Below are positions 1 through 8,123 of a stretch of 64,000 nt of DNA, in pieces (position 1 is the stretch's first letter; every line of letters begins with the position of its first letter). The translations under genes were made by a program, and so were the position numbers. The notes under the pieces are model-generated. The model was not told the origin of the DNA. It did not search any database and saw only the letters and a list, made by a program, of their open reading frames with translations. This DNA is from Bacteroidales bacterium. Its GTDB lineage: Bacteria; Bacteroidota; Bacteroidia; Bacteroidales; Lentimicrobiaceae. The stretch is taken from positions 186,001 to 250,000 of the forward strand of contig JADIZB010000004.1 in assembly GCA_016705005.1 (NCBI GenBank), written 5' to 3'.

Positions 1-1
1 C

Positions 2-379
2 GATATGTTACAAGCCAGAATCAGCAAGATAAAAATGGATGACGAGATGGTAAGGAAGTATGTCGACGACATCTCTGTAACTCCGCTCGGCATACCCATG
101 ATTGCCGGACCAGGTGCCATAACAAATTCAATCGTACTGATGGAAGACAGTGCTACCTATGACCTCAAGGTTATCCTGATCCTTTCGATTATTGCTACAT
201 TGATTATAACCCTTATCGTTCTGGTTGCTGCCGGTAAACTGATCAACCTTCTGGGGGATACCGGGAATAAAATTATGATGAAACTGATGGGTTTGATCGT
301 GATGGTAATCGCTGTTGAATTCTTTTTCGCCGGATTAAAACCCATTCTGCAGTCGATCTTCAATATCACACCGGTTTAA
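2..379 (+). CDS. MarC family integral membrane protein, 5' truncated by window edge
   Basis: C-terminal part of a MarC/UPF0056 membrane protein. The stretch TPLGIPMIAGPGAIT is the conserved MarC loop, followed by two long hydrophobic helices and a short C-terminus. Family members are about 200 residues, so roughly the first third lies left of the window; the reading frame is open to the first base, and the ATG at 5 is probably internal. MarC proteins are polytopic inner-membrane proteins of unsettled function; the old link to multiple antibiotic resistance has not held up. No neighbour suggests a substrate. Confidence 0.85.
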   Translation, partial: DMLQARISKIKMDDEMVRKYVDDISVTPLGIPMIAGPGAITNSIVLMEDSATYDLKVILILSIIATLIITLIVLVAAGKLINLLGDTGNKIMMKLMGLIVMVIAVEFFFAGLKPILQSIFNITPV

Positions 380-607
380 TGCCATGACCAATTGACATAT
401 TAACACCCTACTGACCGCAACCTGTTGCTGAATAAATTTAATTTGATTTTATCCGGCAAGGGTTTAACCAATGGCATGAGTGTACATTTAAAAAAATGAT
501 ATTGAAATTTTACGGCCCACAAGCAAAAACAACGCATTAACTGTTATTTACTGAAGACATAATCCGGATGAGATTTTGAAAAGGCAATCCGGATAACACG
601 TTTATCA

Positions 608-1189
608 TTGATTCTGAAATACAACGAATATAACATCCGTTTTGCTGACTTCAACCTCAACGAAAGTCAGTTTGACCACCCCAGTAATTTGCATGGCATC
701 ATGCATACTTACAGGGTAATGACCCATGTTCTCAGATTAGGATTACTCACAGGCTATATCAGCGAAGCCCGGCTTGCTTTCTTTGCAGCCTATATTCATG
801 ATATGTCGCGTAAACACGATGGTTATTGCACCAGCCACGGTACCGAAGCAGCCAATCATAAATTGCCCCTCTACAAAGACCTGTTTATCAGGAACGGCGC
901 AACTGAACCGGATTTGATCATCATCGGGAAGGCCTGTACCATGCATTCGTTAGGAAAAGAACTACCACCGGATGATTTCCAACGGATTCCCGTGGCTATT
1001 CTTAAGGATGCCGATGCCCTCGACAGAATCAGACTGGGAGCAGATGATCTGGATCCCTCATTTCTGAGGTTTGGCGAATCGCACAATTGTATAGTATTCG
1101 GACAGCAATTATACTTTCAGTCAATCAACCTCAAATCAGATAAATTTGAAAATATGCTTCGACTTTCTTCACAAATATTGAATTTGTAA
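608..1189 (+). CDS. HD-domain protein (putative metal-dependent phosphohydrolase)
   Basis: A 193-residue protein with an HD-domain pattern: His33 in LHGIMH, the His64-Asp65 pair in AAYIHDMSRKHDG, His77 in TSHGTE, and a later Asp in the KDADALDR segment. HD proteins usually hydrolyse phosphate esters of nucleotides with bound divalent metal, but the substrate here cannot be read from the sequence. The only workable start is a TTG at 608, because an in-frame stop lies at 569 and the first ATG would cut into the HD fold. It is a single-gene unit. Family call is good; function is open. Confidence 0.75.
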   Translation: MILKYNEYNIRFADFNLNESQFDHPSNLHGIMHTYRVMTHVLRLGLLTGYISEARLAFFAAYIHDMSRKHDGYCTSHGTEAANHKLPLYKDLFIRNGATEPDLIIIGKACTMHSLGKELPPDDFQRIPVAILKDADALDRIRLGADDLDPSFLRFGESHNCIVFGQQLYFQSINLKSDKFENMLRLSSQILNL

Positions 1190-1265
1190 CATTTTCATTT
1201 ATAATTTCTTAAACCTGAAAATGTAAATTTATCCCGGCAAATTTAAAGGCAAAAGAATATTACAG

Positions 1266-1273
1266 TACCTTTG
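1266..1273 (+). promoter_or_regulatory. Bacteroidota -7 promoter box (FabH-like gene)
   Basis: TACCTTTG followed by C matches the Bacteroidota -7 consensus TAnnTTTG. It lies about 115 bases before the ATG of the FabH-like gene. No TTG is found 19 bases upstream, so this is a partial match. Confidence 0.5.
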
Positions 1274-1388
1274 CAATATCAAGCATTAACATTCAGTTGC
1301 CCAATATGACAAGTCAACTGATCTTGCGGTTTGCCTGAATAGCAATATCGGGTAAACCATTTTTTTTGTCAAACATGATAACAGAAAA

Positions 1389-2471
1389 ATGCACAAACAC
1401 ATATACTCAATCATATCAGGAACAGGTAGTTACCTTCCAACAAAACATATTGCAAATGCCGACTTCCTTCATCAGACCTTCTATGAGTCGACCGGAGAAA
1501 AAATCAACAGGCCGAACGAAGAGATCATTTCAAAATTTCAGCAGATAACCGGAATCGACGAACGAAGGTATGTTGAGGATGAGTTTGTAAGTTCTGACAT
1601 TGCGTTTTTCGCTGCTGAAAAAGCCATCGCAAATTCGGGATTTGACAAGGAGGAACTTGATTATATCATAGTAGCCCACAATTTCGGTGATGTAAAGCAT
1701 GGTACTACCCGGGTGGATATTGTACCTGCAATTGCAGCAAGGGTAAAACACAAATTAGGCATTCTCAATCCCTTTACTGTTGCTTATGATCTTCCTTTCG
1801 GCTGCCCTGGCTGGTTACAGGCAGTGATTCAGGCCAATTATTTCATAAGGTCGGGCGATGCAAAAAAAATCCTTGTTATTGGTTCCGAAACCCTTTCACG
1901 TGTGAGTGATCCGCACGACCGCGACAGTATGATCTACTCTGATGGTGCTGGTGCCGTTGTTTTAAGTGCGGTAGAAAGTGATGAACCTGTTGGTATTCTG
2001 ACCCATGTAACCCGGACTGATACTGCGGAGCAGGTATCTTTGCTCAGGATGGATAAATCCTATAACCCTGTAAAGAGTGACGATCTTTACCTTAAAATGA
2101 ACGGCCGCAAATTATATGAATATGCCCTGAAGACTGTCCCTGCAGCCATTAAAATGGCCATCGACAAAAGCGGTCTTCCGATTACAGATATTGAACGTAT
2201 TCTTATTCATCAGGCCAATGAAAAGATGGACGATGCCATTGTAAACAGGTTGTATGAATTATATGGTGTGAAAGACCGACCTGAATTTTCGATGCCGATG
2301 ACCATTTCATGGCTGGGCAACAACTCAGTGGCTACCCTGCCGATCCTGTTCGACCTCATTGTAAACCAAAAAGTTGATAATCATTTGCTGAACCCGGGTG
2401 ATCATTTTGTTTTTGCCTCAGTGGGTGCAGGGATGCATGTGAATGCGATGGTTTATAAAATGCCTGGCTAA
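1389..2471 (+). CDS. 3-oxoacyl-ACP synthase III (FabH-like) family protein
   Basis: A 360-residue thiolase-fold condensing enzyme. The catalytic triad of the KAS III type is visible: Cys139 in FGCPG, His274 in IHQANEKM and Asn311 in LGNNSVA. The N-terminal ISGTGSYLP strand and the SDGAGAVVL segment also fit FabH. Such enzymes join an acyl-CoA primer to malonyl-ACP; this copy is longer than housekeeping FabH (about 320-330) and sits alone, without fab or plsX neighbours, so it may be a paralogue with another acyl substrate. The ATG at 1389 gives the natural N-terminus. Confidence 0.85.
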   Translation: MHKHIYSIISGTGSYLPTKHIANADFLHQTFYESTGEKINRPNEEIISKFQQITGIDERRYVEDEFVSSDIAFFAAEKAIANSGFDKEELDYIIVAHNFGDVKHGTTRVDIVPAIAARVKHKLGILNPFTVAYDLPFGCPGWLQAVIQANYFIRSGDAKKILVIGSETLSRVSDPHDRDSMIYSDGAGAVVLSAVESDEPVGILTHVTRTDTAEQVSLLRMDKSYNPVKSDDLYLKMNGRKLYEYALKTVPAAIKMAIDKSGLPITDIERILIHQANEKMDDAIVNRLYELYGVKDRPEFSMPMTISWLGNNSVATLPILFDLIVNQKVDNHLLNPGDHFVFASVGAGMHVNAMVYKMPG

Positions 2472-2545
2472 TAACCAGAAGAAAATCACCCTATTATCAA
2501 TCTCCTGATTTTTTATTTTCCGGAAAGCTCTTTTTACCGTGATCA

Positions 2546-3850
2546 TTACCGGGCGATATCAATTTTCACGGTTTTTTTCTTAATTTGTTCTCCATGGACA
2601 AGCCTGAGCATTTTCAGGCAGATTTCTTTTTTCACTGCTGCAAAGGAAGCATAATCCAGCACTTCGATTTTTCCCAGGCCATCCTTGGGGAGGCGTCCCT
2701 TCTGCATCAGAAAACCTGCAACATCTCCTTTACTGATCTTATCCTTTTTACCGGCTCCAATATAAATGGTTTCCCAGAGGGGTTCCTCGGGCAGAACGTT
2801 AGCTTCAGACACGTCGACAAATGTTGGGTCACCCGAAATGAAAGAAGGAATAAAATCATCCTGTGCCATCACCAGCCAGGCTGTGCCCGATGCATGCATC
2901 CTTGCAGTACGCCCGTTCCGGTGTGTCCAGGCATTTTCAGTTGTCGGGAACTGATAATGAATCACATGCCTGATCTCGGGAATATCCAGGCCACGCGATG
3001 CAAGGTCAGTGGTCAGCAGCAGATGGTGAGTGCCATTCCTGAAACGGATCAGTGCCATCTCCCGGTCCTCCTGCTCAAGCCCACCGTGATAAATCCCATG
3101 CATGACATTTTTATCTGATAACAAACCACTCACACGCTCCACTGTTTCGCGATGATTGCAGAATACCAGGCAGGCTTCATTTCCGATATGACAAATCAGA
3201 TGAAATAATGCCTCCAGTTTATCTGTGCCTTCAGCTTTCACCGCCGACAGACCCAGCATTAGTGGAACAGCATCAGTAGTAAAATCAAGCACTTCAGGTT
3301 TAGTAATACCTGTAAAACCTGGAATGGTATCCAGGTTGGTGGCTGATGTGAGAACCCTTAACGAAACCCCTTCAAGCTTCGAAGTAATAAATTCCATCTC
3401 GCCCTGAAAACCAAGCTCAAGGGATTTATCAAATTCATCGAGGATAAGAACTGAGATGGTAGAAGTATCAATGTTCGATCGCCTGATATGATCGGCTATC
3501 CGTCCCGGAGTTCCGATCAGCAATGCCGGAGGTTCTTTAAGATTATTTCTTTCAGTCGACATGGGGTGTCCACCGTAACAGGTATTGACTTTCAGCCCAC
3601 TTTGCAGCTGCCTGAAAACCTGCTCTATCTGTAAAGCAAGCTCCCGCGAAGGGGTCAGAATGAGGGCCTGAACACCTTGTTGCCCGGGAACAAGAATTTT
3701 TAAAAGAGGCAATAAAAAAGCCAGGGTTTTCCCGGAACCTGTTGGTGAAAGCAACACGATGTCAGCACCGGGACGAATCGCATGAATTGCAGCTTCCTGC
3801 ATGGGTTTAAGCTGGCTGATGCCCATTCGCCCGAGTGAGGATGTAAACAT
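2546..3850 (-). CDS. dbpA: DEAD-box ATP-dependent RNA helicase, DbpA type
   Basis: A 434-residue superfamily 2 RNA helicase. Motif I is SPTGSGKT, motif II reads DEFD rather than DEAD, motif III is TSAT, and motif VI is HRNGRTAR. The last 80 residues (IYIGAGKKDKISKGDV onward) resemble the DbpA C-terminal RNA-binding domain, which in E. coli directs the helicase to hairpin 92 of 23S rRNA during 50S assembly. It faces the FabH-like gene convergently with about 75 bases between the stops. The gene symbol rests on the C-terminal domain and the overall length. Confidence 0.85.
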   Translation of the reverse strand: MFTSSLGRMGISQLKPMQEAAIHAIRPGADIVLLSPTGSGKTLAFLLPLLKILVPGQQGVQALILTPSRELALQIEQVFRQLQSGLKVNTCYGGHPMSTERNNLKEPPALLIGTPGRIADHIRRSNIDTSTISVLILDEFDKSLELGFQGEMEFITSKLEGVSLRVLTSATNLDTIPGFTGITKPEVLDFTTDAVPLMLGLSAVKAEGTDKLEALFHLICHIGNEACLVFCNHRETVERVSGLLSDKNVMHGIYHGGLEQEDREMALIRFRNGTHHLLLTTDLASRGLDIPEIRHVIHYQFPTTENAWTHRNGRTARMHASGTAWLVMAQDDFIPSFISGDPTFVDVSEANVLPEEPLWETIYIGAGKKDKISKGDVAGFLMQKGRLPKDGLGKIEVLDYASFAAVKKEICLKMLRLVHGEQIKKKTVKIDIAR

Positions 3851-3867
3851 AGTTGTAATTTAGTCTG

Positions 3868-3875
3868 CAAAGGTA
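3868..3875 (-). promoter_or_regulatory. -7 promoter box of the dbpA-like helicase gene
   Basis: Read on the minus strand this is TACCTTTG, a perfect TAnnTTTG box, 18 bases upstream of the helicase ATG. A short 5' leader follows. The box overlaps the first copy of a 32-base direct repeat. Confidence 0.55.
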
Positions 3876-4052
3876 AGCCGAATGGAGATGCCAACAGATA
3901 AAGTAAAAAGTCTAAAGTAAAAAGTCTAAAGTAAAAAGTAAAAAGTAAGCCGATTGGAGATGCCAACAGATAAAGTCTAAAGTCAAAAAAAAAAAAAAAC
4001 CCCCCGTTCAGGCGTAAAAAGTAAAAAGCCTGCCCGCCGATTTTCAGGCGGG
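3873..4052. repeat. Low-complexity tandem repeats and a 32-bp direct repeat
   Basis: Two 32-base copies (3873-3904 and 3945-3976, one mismatch) flank a run of AAAGTCTAAAGTAAA-like units. After the second copy come 15 A (3985-3999) directly followed by 6 C (4000-4005), more AAAAAGT units, and a small hairpin CCCGCC/GGCGGG (4033-4052). There is no gene here. AAGTC/AAAGT low-complexity tracts of this kind are common between genes in this phylum; slippage is a likely origin. Confidence 0.8.
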
Positions 4053-4226
4053 TAAAAAGTCTGTATCAAAAAAGCCGGCAGATGGTAACAACCCAATTTT
4101 ACAATAAATGACCGGTGATTCAGAAGAAATTGCTTTCAAAAACAAATGCCCCGTCTCGATTACAGAGTTCTCTATAACAGATCAGAACGCCTTTCAGCAC
4201 AAAAATCTCATTGAATCAGCATGGTT

Positions 4227-4264
4227 AAAAAAAAACGGTCCCGGCTGTATCCAGCGGGACCGTT
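4227..4264 (-). terminator. Rho-independent terminator of the DUF47-pit operon
   Basis: AACGGTCCCG and CGGGACCGTT form a ten-base-pair stem extended by CTG/CAG with one bulged base. On the minus strand it is followed by a run of nine T. It lies about 30 bases past the pit stop codon. Confidence 0.85.
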
Positions 4265-4297
4265 AATCAGATTATTTTAAGGAAAAGAACAGAAAAC

Positions 4298-5344
4298 TTA
4301 TAAGAATAATTTCAGAATGTAATATACTATGGCAGCCAGCACCATTGAAACAGGAATGGTAAGTATCCAGGCCCAAAGGAGGTTTATGGTGATGCCCCAG
4401 CGAACCGCACTGACCCTTTTGGTGAGACCGACACCCATGATGGCTCCGGTAATGGTATGTGTGGTACTGACAGGGATTCCGAAAGCTTCCGTACCGAAAA
4501 GTAGCATGGCTCCGGCACCTTCGGCTGCAACCCCTTCGAAAGGGGTAATTTTTGTAATCTTGCTGCCCATTGTTTTCACAATGCGCCATCCACCCATAAG
4601 GGTTCCGGCACTGATTGCCGTATAACATCCCAGAATAATCCAATGCGGAATATCATGAATTTTTCCGTCGACCATTTCAATCTGTGCCCAATGCGGAATC
4701 AAAGCCGGATCAACTCCGTTGAAATAAACCAGCAAGGCAGCAGCAATAATACCCATGACTTTCTGTGCATCGTTGCCGCCATGACCCAGACTAAACAGTG
4801 CTGATGACAGCAACTGAAGACCTTTGAACCATTTGTGGAGTTTTGCCGGATTACCCCACCGGGTGATGTGAAGTATAAGCACCGAAAGGAAATAGGACAT
4901 GATCATACCGAGCATGGGCGCCAGAAAAATAAATGAAACGATCTTAAGAACCTTGCCATAATGAACAACATCAATACCACCTGTATGCGCAATGGCGGCG
5001 CCTGCAAATCCCCCCACAAGTGTATGCGAAGAACTCGAAGGAATTCCCAGATACCAGGTTAACAGGTTCCAGATGATGGAGGCAATAAGCCCGGCAAGGA
5101 TTACATTCAGAGTAATAGCGCTGGTATCAACGGTTTTTGCTATGGTATCTGCAACATGAAGGTTGAAGACAAGGTATGCAACGAAGTTGAAAAACGCAGC
5201 CCATAATACCGCCTGAAAAGGAGATAAAACCTTTGTTGAAACAACAGTGGCAATGGAATTGGCTGCATCATGAAACCCGTTGATAAGGTCGAAACCGAAA
5301 GCCAGAACTATAATAACTATCAGCAAAACGAAATTAAACTCCAT
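4298..5344 (-). CDS. Inorganic phosphate transporter, Pit family
   Basis: A 348-residue polytopic membrane protein of the PiT family (low-affinity metal-phosphate/H+ or Na+ symport). The two inverted family signatures are present: DLINGFHDAANSIATVV near the N-terminus and SLGHGGNDAQKVMG in the middle, plus the PVSTTHTITGAIMGVG segment near the end. It is transcribed just after the DUF47 gene with 11 bases between them, the usual pairing for Pit and its PhoU-like accessory protein. It ends before a strong terminator. Confidence 0.95.
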   Translation of the reverse strand: MEFNFVLLIVIIVLAFGFDLINGFHDAANSIATVVSTKVLSPFQAVLWAAFFNFVAYLVFNLHVADTIAKTVDTSAITLNVILAGLIASIIWNLLTWYLGIPSSSSHTLVGGFAGAAIAHTGGIDVVHYGKVLKIVSFIFLAPMLGMIMSYFLSVLILHITRWGNPAKLHKWFKGLQLLSSALFSLGHGGNDAQKVMGIIAAALLVYFNGVDPALIPHWAQIEMVDGKIHDIPHWIILGCYTAISAGTLMGGWRIVKTMGSKITKITPFEGVAAEGAGAMLLFGTEAFGIPVSTTHTITGAIMGVGLTKRVSAVRWGITINLLWAWILTIPVSMVLAAIVYYILKLFL

Positions 5345-5355
5345 ATTGTCGTTGC

Positions 5356-6003
5356 TTAGGCATATTTAACCAGAATGGTATTCAGAATATCAGCTACATC
5401 CTCGCAACGATCCATCGCCTTTTCAAGGGAATTCAGTACATCTCTTTTTTTGATCAGACTGATGGCATTCGTTTCAGTATCAAAAATCTCCGAGAGGTAC
5501 GAAAAATTGAGGTCATCTGATTCATTCTCAAGTTCACCAATACGGATACAATGCTCTTTGTATTTTGCTATATCGTGAATCTTATTCAACCCTTTGACCA
5601 CAGCATTGATCTCATGAGAAGCCTCGATCAGCAATTCAGCCATCTTATAAAATACAGGAGGAATTTCTACCAGCTTATATAACTGTATCCTCTTTGCTGA
5701 AGTATTGACAAGATCAACCACATTATCGATCCTGTTAGCCAGTTTCTGTATGTCTTCACGGTCAAAAGGGGTAATAAAAGTAGAGTTCAGTTCGTCGTAG
5801 ATGGTTACTGTAATTTTATCTCCGATCTTTTCATACTTCTTCACATTCTTTACGTGTTCGTTTCGCTGCTCCTCATCGGTACAATTCAAGAGTTTCTGAA
5901 ACTCGAGACTGCAGTTTACGAGGTTGGAGGATGCATCAGTGAACAAAGGGAAAAACTTCCGGTCTTTGGGAATCAGGTACTGAAAAATCTTATCAAGTTT
6001 CAT
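5356..6003 (-). CDS. DUF47 family PhoU-like Pit accessory protein
   Basis: A 215-residue, mostly helical cytosolic protein of the DUF47 (PhoU_div) family, which is encoded beside Pit transporters and is thought to regulate them. Charged heptad-like stretches such as EKIGDKITVTIYDELN and the conserved FDREDIQKLANRIDNVVD segment fit the family. It is the first gene of a two-gene unit with pit. Its promoter region carries a Pho-box-like repeat, which supports a role in phosphate homeostasis. Confidence 0.9.
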   Translation of the reverse strand: MKLDKIFQYLIPKDRKFFPLFTDASSNLVNCSLEFQKLLNCTDEEQRNEHVKNVKKYEKIGDKITVTIYDELNSTFITPFDREDIQKLANRIDNVVDLVNTSAKRIQLYKLVEIPPVFYKMAELLIEASHEINAVVKGLNKIHDIAKYKEHCIRIGELENESDDLNFSYLSEIFDTETNAISLIKKRDVLNSLEKAMDRCEDVADILNTILVKYA

Positions 6004-6081
6004 TGAAAAATCTTTAGAATGATTATTATCAGGTTTGTATAAATCCTATGATTATAATGAATCGGGTTTTGAAAATTGTTG

Positions 6082-6089
6082 CAAAAGTA
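6082..6089 (-). promoter_or_regulatory. -7 box of the DUF47-pit promoter
   Basis: Minus-strand TACTTTTG, then C, is a perfect TAnnTTTG box about 80 bases upstream of the DUF47 ATG. There is no TTG at the usual 19-base distance; instead a TTAACA direct repeat ends exactly 30 bases upstream, as expected for an activator-dependent promoter. Confidence 0.6.
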
Positions 6090-6119
6090 GCCGGTAATGA
6101 TGTGCGATTATTCGTCCAA

Positions 6120-6136
6120 TGTTAAGTAATTGTTAA
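6120..6136 (-). promoter_or_regulatory. Candidate Pho box (TTAACA-N5-TTAACA)
   Basis: Minus strand reads TTAACA, five bases, TTAACA, so the two hexamers recur with an 11-base period. This is the architecture of B. subtilis PhoP sites (TTAACA repeats about 11 bases apart), and E. coli PhoB boxes also have an 11-base period. The 3' end lies 30 bases before the -7 box of the phosphate transporter operon. The same arrangement occurs before the long Pit gene at 8025-8097. Factor and function are inferred. Confidence 0.55.
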
Positions 6137-6242
6137 GTTTTCGTCCAGCCACATCCGGAATTAAAAATACACAATAGTCGATTATGCCAAAATTATTCCT
6201 GCATTATTTTTCTCAATTTTTCAACTTTGTCTGATACATGTT

Positions 6243-6272
6243 TTGAAAGCAATCCCATTGTGTTTACTTTTG
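6243..6272 (+). promoter_or_regulatory. Promoter of the Na/Pi cotransporter gene
   Basis: TTG (6243-6245, within TTTTG), 19 bases, TACTTTTG (6265-6272). Both Bacteroidota promoter elements are complete and the ATG follows 28 bases after the -7 box. Confidence 0.7.
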
Positions 6273-6300
6273 TTGAAATACAAAAAGCGATCAATCCCTG

Positions 6301-7998
6301 ATGTCATTTTTCGATAATGTTGTTCTGATCCTTACGATCCTGGGGTCTCTCACGCTTTTCCTCTATGGAATGAAGCTGATGAGCGAATCCCTGCAAAAGA
6401 TTGGGGGCAATAGTCTGCGTGGCATTTTCTCACTGATGGCCTCTACGCGTACAAGAGCTGTTGCATCAGGGCTCGTTGTTACGGCAGTCATCCAGTCATC
6501 TACCACAGTTACTGTAATGCTGGTCAGTTTTACAAATGCCGGGTTTTTCACACTTTCACAGGCTTTGGGCCTGATGATGGGTGCCAATATCGGGACAACC
6601 ATTACGGCCTGGCTGGTCAGTTATTTTGGATTTAATTTCGACCTGTCAGTCATCCTGCTGCCCATACTGGGACTAACTCTGCCTCTGCTTTTCTTTCCTT
6701 CAGCCAGCAAAAGGTCCATTGGCGAATTCCTTGTCGGGTTTGCCATACTATTTCTGGGACTTCAGTTTTTAAAGAATTCACTTCCCGATATTTCCGGCAA
6801 CACCCGATTGCTGGGCATGATTGCCGGCATTTCAGATTATGGAATCGGATCGGCCCTGTTGTTTGCGCTAGCCGGAATTGTGATAACCGTGATCGTCCGC
6901 GCTTCAAGTGCTACCATCGCCCTCACCATGGTTATGTGCCACAACGGATGGATCAGCTATGACGATGCGGCAGCTATGGTTCTTGGTGAAAATATCGGAA
7001 CCACACTAACGGCCAACATCGCAGCTATCGTAGCAAACCGTTCTGCAAAAAGGCTGGCCCTGGGACATACCCTTTTCAATGTTTTCGGCTCTACCTGGGT
7101 ACTGGTCTTTTTTTCATTCTTTGTTGGTCTGTCAGCAGATGCAGCCAGAGCCATTACCGGGTATTCCCCGCTTCAGAATATAGATGCTGTCCCGATTGGG
7201 ATTTCGGTTTTCCATACCGGTTTCAATATAATAAATACACTATTGCTTGCAGGTTTTATCCCGCTCTTCAAAAAATTGCTTGAAGCAATTATTCCATTGA
7301 AAACCAATGAGAAAAAGAGTTTCAGCCTCAAGTACATCAATGCCGGATACCTTAGTCTGAATGAAATGTCGTTGCTGCAGGCACGTGAAGAAATTTATAA
7401 CTTCGGCAAGCATGTCGCTTATATGTATAGCCTGATCCCCGAATACCTGATTGAAAAGCGGGAGAAAAAATTTCAGAAACTCAGGAAACAAATATACAAA
7501 TGCGAAGAACAGGCTGACGAAATGGAAGCTGAGATACGGCATTATCTCACACGCACCGCGGAACAGGATCTTTCCGAATCCGGATCCAGAAGGATCAGTT
7601 CGATGCTGAAGATCATCGATGACATTGAGAGTATAGCCGATCAATGCATGCAGATGGAACGTACCATCAACCGGAAAAATATTGAAAATGCCTGGTTTAC
7701 CCAGGAAATGCGTGACGATATCAATAACCTGTTTATTCTGTTAAAGGAAGCCATAGACAATATGAACCTGAACCTTTCACAGGATTACAGACCAGGAATC
7801 CTGGCAAAAGCCTCCGAGACTGAGCTCAAAATAAATGAATTGCGTGACCGGCTGTTGCATGAAAACAGCCTCAGGGTTGAATCAGGTGAATCTTCCTATC
7901 AGAAAGCATCCTTTTTTACAAGCCTTGTCAGCCAATGTGAGAAAATGGGTGATCACATCATTAATGTGAACCAGGCGATCGCAAGTAATGCCAGGTAA
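6301..7998 (+). CDS. Na/Pi cotransporter family protein (NptA type) with C-terminal PhoU-like domain
   Basis: A 565-residue protein. The first 330 residues carry two inverted PF02690-type repeats: VIQSSTTVTVML with GANIGTTITA, and RASSATIALTM with GENIGTTLTA. The second repeat has ASSA where many homologues have QSS. The last 200 residues are charged and helical (EQADEMEAEIRHYL, KIIDDIESIADQ), a PhoU-like domain found in bacterial NptA-like proteins. Family members export or import phosphate with sodium. Its position between two Pit genes makes this a dedicated phosphate cluster. Confidence 0.92.
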   Translation: MSFFDNVVLILTILGSLTLFLYGMKLMSESLQKIGGNSLRGIFSLMASTRTRAVASGLVVTAVIQSSTTVTVMLVSFTNAGFFTLSQALGLMMGANIGTTITAWLVSYFGFNFDLSVILLPILGLTLPLLFFPSASKRSIGEFLVGFAILFLGLQFLKNSLPDISGNTRLLGMIAGISDYGIGSALLFALAGIVITVIVRASSATIALTMVMCHNGWISYDDAAAMVLGENIGTTLTANIAAIVANRSAKRLALGHTLFNVFGSTWVLVFFSFFVGLSADAARAITGYSPLQNIDAVPIGISVFHTGFNIINTLLLAGFIPLFKKLLEAIIPLKTNEKKSFSLKYINAGYLSLNEMSLLQAREEIYNFGKHVAYMYSLIPEYLIEKREKKFQKLRKQIYKCEEQADEMEAEIRHYLTRTAEQDLSESGSRRISSMLKIIDDIESIADQCMQMERTINRKNIENAWFTQEMRDDINNLFILLKEAIDNMNLNLSQDYRPGILAKASETELKINELRDRLLHENSLRVESGESSYQKASFFTSLVSQCEKMGDHIINVNQAIASNAR

Positions 7999-8024
7999 TA
8001 TCGTTTAGAACTTTGATCAGATAC

Positions 8025-8059
8025 TTAACAGAAACTTAATATTTAACAGTAACTTAACA
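8025..8059 (+). promoter_or_regulatory. Candidate double Pho box upstream of long Pit gene
   Basis: Four hexamers: TTAACA (8025), TTAATA (8036), TTAACA (8043), TTAACA (8054), that is two pairs each with an 11-base period. The last one ends exactly 30 bases before TACTTTTA at 8090. Sequence, period and distance match the site upstream of DUF47-pit on the other strand. Likely bound by a PhoB/PhoP-type regulator; this is inference. Confidence 0.6.
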
Positions 8060-8089
8060 TTGTGTTGGTTCAAATATCTGCAAGCTCAG

Positions 8090-8097
8090 TACTTTTA
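8090..8097 (+). promoter_or_regulatory. -7 box of the long Pit gene
   Basis: TACTTTTA differs from TAnnTTTG only in the last base, and no TTG lies 19 bases upstream. A weak core promoter plus an upstream direct repeat suggests activator dependence. The ATG is 26 bases downstream. Confidence 0.45.
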
Positions 8098-8123
8098 CCA
8101 ATCAGAAGGATCAACAATTCATC

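Noticed and set aside
3900..3976. Repeats considered as a CRISPR array
   Set aside because: Units are low-complexity AAAGTCT tracts with no unique spacers and only one 32-base duplicate; no cas genes are present.
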